A stretch of DNA of 64,000 nt, from positions 2,666,001-2,730,000 of the forward strand of contig NZ_CP031356.1 in NCBI RefSeq assembly GCF_003355475.1, read 5' to 3'. Position 1 is the first letter of the stretch. Every line of letters starts with the position of its first letter. Below, piece after piece: positions 60,520 through 64,000 of the stretch. Under the pieces are notes generated by a model. That model was not told the origin of the DNA. It saw nothing but the letters and a program-made list of their open reading frames with translations, and did not search any database. A program made the translations under genes and the position numbers. This stretch comes from Brachybacterium saurashtrense (lineage in GTDB: Bacteria; Actinomycetota; Actinomycetes; Actinomycetales; Dermabacteraceae).

Positions 60520-61428
60520 TCAGGTCCCGGCGATGCCGGTGGTGGCGATGCCCTTGATGATCTGGCGCTGGAAGAACATGAACACCACGATCAGCGGCAG
60601 CGCGGCGAGCACGGCCTGGGCCATGTTCTGCGCGTACTGGATGCCGTAGGCGCTGATCACCGTCTGCAGGCCCGTGGGCAGCGTCATGAGGTTCGCGTCG
60701 TTGACGACGATGAAGGGCCACAGGAAGTTGTTCCACGCCCCGATGAACACGAAGATCGCCACCGCGCCGAGGATCGGGCGGGACAGCGGCAGCACGATCG
60801 ACCAGAAGATCCGCAGCCGGCTCGCGCCGTCCATGAGGGCGGCCTCCTCGAGCGCGAAGGGGATCTGGTCGAAGAACTTCTTCAGGATGAACACCATCGG
60901 GGCCGCGACCACCTGCGGCAGGATGATCCCCCAGTAGGTGTCCACGAGGTTCAGCGAGAGCATCAGGTGGAACAGCGGCACGATGAGGATCTGGCCGGGG
61001 ATCATGATCGAGGCGACGATCAGGGTGATCAGCATCTGGCGGCCCGCGAACCGCAGCCGGGACAGCGCGTAGCCGGCCAGTGCCGAGATGGTCACCGTGA
61101 TGAGGGTGACCGCGGCGGAGGTGAGCAGGCTGTTCCACGCCCAGCGCGGCACCAGCCCCTCGGAGAGGACGTTGATGTAGGCCTGCAGGGTGAAGCCGCT
61201 CTCGGGGACGATCGTCACCGGCATCGCCGCGGCCTCGGCCTCGTTCTTGAACGAGGTCAGCGCCGCCCAGAGCACGGGCGTGAGCCAGGAGGCCGCCAGC
61301 AGCGCGAGGATCACGAAGGCGACCACGCGGGCGGGGGCAGGGCCGCGCCGCCGCGGCACGGAGAGGCTGAGCGCGGGGGCGTTCACGGTGGGCGCTGTCT
61401 TGCTCAGGGTGGGGGTCGCGGCGCTCAT
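60520..61428 (-). CDS. Sugar ABC importer permease, MalG-like
   Basis: The 302-residue membrane protein has six spans. It has the EAA loop EEAALMDGASRLRIFWSIVLPLSRP and PVLWAALTSFKNEAEA near the start, typical of CUT1 carbohydrate importers. ATG overlaps the stop of the partner permease gene (ATGA). No ATPase gene is in the operon; such importers often share one MsmK-type ATPase made elsewhere. Confidence 0.94.
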   Translation of the reverse strand: MSAATPTLSKTAPTVNAPALSLSVPRRRGPAPARVVAFVILALLAASWLTPVLWAALTSFKNEAEAAAMPVTIVPESGFTLQAYINVLSEGLVPRWAWNSLLTSAAVTLITVTISALAGYALSRLRFAGRQMLITLIVASIMIPGQILIVPLFHLMLSLNLVDTYWGIILPQVVAAPMVFILKKFFDQIPFALEEAALMDGASRLRIFWSIVLPLSRPILGAVAIFVFIGAWNNFLWPFIVVNDANLMTLPTGLQTVISAYGIQYAQNMAQAVLAALPLIVVFMFFQRQIIKGIATTGIAGT

Positions 61429-62375
61429 GCCTTCACGCTCCGTCGGGAGGAGATCACCATGTAGGCGATCGAGACGATGATGATCAGGAAGAAGAAGATG
61501 TACGAGATCGCCGAGGCGTAGCCCAGGCGGTAGCCGGTGAAGCCGACCTCGTAGATGTACAGCAGCACCGGGCGAGTGGTGCCGCCGGGTCCGCCGGCGG
61601 TCATCTGGTAGATCTGGTCGAAGACCTTCAGCGAGGCCAGCAGTTGCAGCACGAGCACCAGCACCGTGGTGGGCGCGAGCTGCGGCAGCGTGATGGAGAG
61701 GAACTTCCGCCAGCCGCCGGCGCCGTCGAGGGAGGCGGCCTCGTAGAGCTGGTCGGGGATGTTCTGCAGCGCCGCGAGGTAGAGCAGGAAGTTGAAGCCG
61801 ATGGTCCACCACACGGTGGTGATCACCACGGCGATCATCGCCGTGTTCGGGTCCTGCAGCCAGGCGGGCCCGGCGATCCCGAACCAGCCCAGGAAGGTGT
61901 TGATCAGCCCCAGCTGCGGGTTGTACATCCAGTTCCAGAACTGGGAGACCACCGTGGAGGCCAGCAGGAACGGCATGAAGAAGCTCAGGCGCCAGAACCA
62001 CTGCCCGGGAAGCCCCAGGTTCACCAGCACCGCGAGCAGCATCGCGATGGCCACCAGCGGGATGGTGGACAGCAGCGTGAACCATGCGGTGTTGCCGAGC
62101 GAGCTCCACACCTGCGGGTCCCCGAGTGCTTCGCGCCAGTTGGCCAGGCCCACGAACTGGGTGTTCGTGCCGGCGAGGCTGGTGCCGGTGAAGCTCATCC
62201 AGAGCCCGTAGACGGTGGGCCAGATGAGGAACAGGCCGAACGCGGCCAGGAACGGCGTGCAGTAGAGCCAGCCGCGGAGGTTCTCGGCGCGGCGCCGACG
62301 CACGCGTCCGGCGGAGAGGGTGTCGGCCTTCTCGGTCACCCCGGGCGGGGCGACGAGGCCGTCGGCGGTGGTCAT
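61425..62375 (-). CDS. Sugar ABC importer permease, MalF-like
   Basis: The 316-residue membrane protein starts MTTADGLVAPPG; hydrophobic spans begin near residue 35. AENLRGWLYCTPFLAAFGLFLIWPTVYGLW and the EAA loop YEAASLDGAGGWRKFLSITLPQL are typical of CUT1 permeases. AGGAGA lies six bases before ATG 62375; the long upstream frame is not typical coding. It is co-translated with the MalG-like gene. Confidence 0.94.
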   Translation of the reverse strand: MTTADGLVAPPGVTEKADTLSAGRVRRRRAENLRGWLYCTPFLAAFGLFLIWPTVYGLWMSFTGTSLAGTNTQFVGLANWREALGDPQVWSSLGNTAWFTLLSTIPLVAIAMLLAVLVNLGLPGQWFWRLSFFMPFLLASTVVSQFWNWMYNPQLGLINTFLGWFGIAGPAWLQDPNTAMIAVVITTVWWTIGFNFLLYLAALQNIPDQLYEAASLDGAGGWRKFLSITLPQLAPTTVLVLVLQLLASLKVFDQIYQMTAGGPGGTTRPVLLYIYEVGFTGYRLGYASAISYIFFFLIIIVSIAYMVISSRRSVKA

Positions 62376-62496
62376 CGGCTGTCTCCTTCGACGAGCGGAC
62401 GGGCGGGCACTGCGGTGGGGTGCGGGAGGGCGGCGGGTCGGGAGGTCTCGACCTCGGGGCCCGATGGGGCGGGACGGTGGCGCGAATCCATGGCGA

Positions 62497-63861
62497 TCAC
62501 ATCGGCGGGGTCTTGAGCAGCAGGGCGTTGATCCGCTCCACGAACGCGTTCCACCCCTCGAGGGGGTCGACGCGGCGCGCCCAGACGTTCTGCATGTCGT
62601 TGCCGAAGTAGGTGTGGAAGTCACTGCCGGAGCCGCTGAACCAGGCCGGCGGATCGTAGATGAGATGGTCCACGGCGTCGGCGTAGTGCGACTGCGGGAC
62701 CAGCTCGCCGTAGGCCGGGTCCTCGAGCACCGGGGAGTAGGCCGGGATGTGGCCCGCCGCCGCCCACTGGATCGAGTTCTGCAGCAGGTACGCCACCGCG
62801 GCGTGCACGCCCCGCCGCCGCTCGGGATCGGGGCTGCTCTGATGGGGCAGCACGAAGGAGTGGGAGTCGGCGTAGGCGACAGGCTCCCCGAAGACGCCGG
62901 GGATCATGGTCATGTCGAACGGGACGCCCTGGTTGCGGTAGTTGCCGGACTCCCACACACCGCCGTAGAACGCCCCGGAGCCGCCGGTGGCGAACTCGGA
63001 GATGGCGGTGCCGCCGTCGTGGCCGGGGTTCCCGACCTCCCCGTCGATGAGGGAGAGGATCCACTCCGCCGCCTCCACGACCAGCTCCTCCTGGTAGACC
63101 ATCTTCTCCCCCACGGGCAGCTCGATGGTGCCGCCGAGCTGGGCGTAGTAGGTGGAGAACATGCGCCACTGGTTGGAGCCGTCGCCGAGGTAGCCGAAGG
63201 AGAGCCCGTAGCCGCTGGGCGCGTTCGCGCCGAGCTCGAGGGCGAGCGCGCGGAAGTCCTCCGGGGTGTCGGTGGGCATCAGCAGCCCGTCGCTGCCGAG
63301 CACTCCCGCCGCCTCGGCGATCTCGGTGTTGTAGTAGAGGACGAAGGGATGGGAGTCCAGGGCGATCGCGGTGAGCGCGCCATCGACCACCATCTTGTCC
63401 CAGATCAGCTCCGGGAAGTCCTCCTGGTGGACCCCGAACTCGGCGAACAGGTCGAGGTCCCACTCGTCGAGCAGTCCGCCGGGCGCGTACCCGGGCACGC
63501 GGGCCGCGTGCATGACGGCGAGATCGGGCGCGCGGCCGCCGGCCGAGGCCATGGCGAGCTTGGTGTAGTACGGCGCGCCCCAGGCGAGGACGGTCTGCTG
63601 CACGGAGGCCGCCCCTTCCGTCGCCATGTAGCCGTCGAGCATCTCCCCCATCGTCACGCCGTCCGGCCCGGACAGCAGGTGCCAGAAGGCGAGTTCGTCG
63701 ACGGGGCGCGCGGCGGCGCCGGCGCAGCCGGACAGCGCCGCGAGCGAGCCGGCGGCGCCGAGCGCGCCGGCGCCCTGCAGGAGGGAGCGGCGGTTCAGCG
63801 AGCCGCCGGGGGAGGACGCCCCGGGACGGTGCTGTCCGGAGCCTCGGGTTTCGAAGATCAT
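62497..63861 (-). CDS. Sugar ABC importer solute-binding lipoprotein
   Basis: The 454-residue family 1 binding protein has a twin-arginine-like signal (NRRSLLQGAGALG) and a lipobox ending at Cys46 (LSGC). ELAFWHLLSGPDGVTMGEMLDGYMA and later DLAVMHAARVPGYAPGGLLDEWDLDLF and FVLYYNTEIAEAAGVL segments match sugar-binding proteins. ATG 63861 was chosen because the longer frame covers the promoter. It is the first gene of the importer operon; arabino-oligosaccharides are a guess from the shared operator. Confidence 0.93.
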   Translation of the reverse strand: MIFETRGSGQHRPGASSPGGSLNRRSLLQGAGALGAAGSLAALSGCAGAAARPVDELAFWHLLSGPDGVTMGEMLDGYMATEGAASVQQTVLAWGAPYYTKLAMASAGGRAPDLAVMHAARVPGYAPGGLLDEWDLDLFAEFGVHQEDFPELIWDKMVVDGALTAIALDSHPFVLYYNTEIAEAAGVLGSDGLLMPTDTPEDFRALALELGANAPSGYGLSFGYLGDGSNQWRMFSTYYAQLGGTIELPVGEKMVYQEELVVEAAEWILSLIDGEVGNPGHDGGTAISEFATGGSGAFYGGVWESGNYRNQGVPFDMTMIPGVFGEPVAYADSHSFVLPHQSSPDPERRRGVHAAVAYLLQNSIQWAAAGHIPAYSPVLEDPAYGELVPQSHYADAVDHLIYDPPAWFSGSGSDFHTYFGNDMQNVWARRVDPLEGWNAFVERINALLLKTPPM

Positions 63862-63928
63862 GCGCTCCACCTCTTCGTGGGGGCTCTCCGACGGGACGGC
63901 GAGCCTGGGAACCTCGTGTTCGCCGCTG

Positions 63929-63957
63929 AATTTACATCGTTGCAATGTGGTCGTCAA
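63929..63957 (-). promoter_or_regulatory. Sugar importer promoter with operator in the spacer
   Basis: On the minus strand TTGACG (63952-63957), a 17-base spacer and TAAATT (63929-63934) form a good promoter. TACATCGTTGCA at 63933-63944 (plus strand) sits in the spacer and -10 and matches the GH51 operator TACAACGTTGCA except for one base. Confidence 0.75.
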
Positions 63958-64000
63958 CACCTCACCCAGAAGGCTCCGGGCGCGCTCATGCCGACGAGTG

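Overview
The window is very GC-rich actinobacterial chromosome. Coding is dense, GTG starts are frequent, many genes overlap by ATGA or GTGA, and low-complexity Ala/Gly/Asp/Thr/Pro linkers sit inside otherwise ordinary enzymes. My best guess is a Dermabacteraceae-like organism such as Brachybacterium. That is inferred from gene content and style, not from a marker gene. I support about 45 protein genes, one tRNA and many regulatory or repeat elements.

Layout. (1) 0-4 kb: end of a sodium-dependent methionine/alanine transporter (metP) with a 36-residue partner, metS, then a divergent arsenic locus: arsR on the minus strand, and acr3 plus a fused two-domain arsC-like gene on the plus strand. 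(2) 3.8-10.7 kb: a minus-strand unit coding a tandem HAD protein, a large ECF S component, a fused double ATPase and EcfT, facing a LacI regulator. (3) 10.8-18.9 kb: tRNA-Ser(GGA), two tandem membrane proteins that look like inactive zinc peptidases, an S9 peptidase, a luciferase-like monooxygenase/FMN reductase pair and a repetitive secreted protein. (4) 19-24 kb: a sulfatase, and a sugar isomerase/2-hydroxyacid dehydrogenase pair with a LacI regulator; the two plus-strand promoters carry matching operators. (5) 24-34 kb: an oligopeptide/oligosaccharide-type ABC importer operon ending in an acetyltransferase fused to an unassigned helical domain, facing a DeoR/LacI hybrid regulator. (6) 34-42.4 kb: a catabolic operon (Gfo/Idh oxidoreductase, DUF993 aldolase-like protein, TIM-barrel isomerase, heparinase-like lyase) divergent from a GH95 alpha-fucosidase. 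(7) 42.4-52.7 kb: a lipoprotein, a membrane glutaredoxin, a PhyH dioxygenase/AraC pair, a small kinase, RNase J, an ArsR/SRPBCC pair, an esterase and another sugar isomerase. (8) 52.7-64 kb: two different GH51 arabinofuranosidases, a LacI regulator overlapping thyA and folA, a WYL-regulator remnant, an FAD oxidoreductase and a sugar ABC importer.

How it fits together. Much of the window looks like a plant-polymer or glycan scavenging region: ABC importers bring in oligosaccharides, cytoplasmic hydrolases and a lyase without signal peptides cut them, and TIM-barrel isomerases and dehydrogenases process the products. Palindromic operators link loci that are far apart. TGCAACGTTGCA-like sites lie before the Opp-type binding protein, the first GH51 gene and the sugar ABC binding protein. 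AAGCG-centred sites lie at the isomerase operon, its LacI gene, the Gfo/Idh operon and the Opp operon. The least explained items are the HAD-ECF-LacI transport unit, the acetyltransferase fusion, the paired pseudo-peptidases, and a dispersed 19-bp-arm palindrome found twice.
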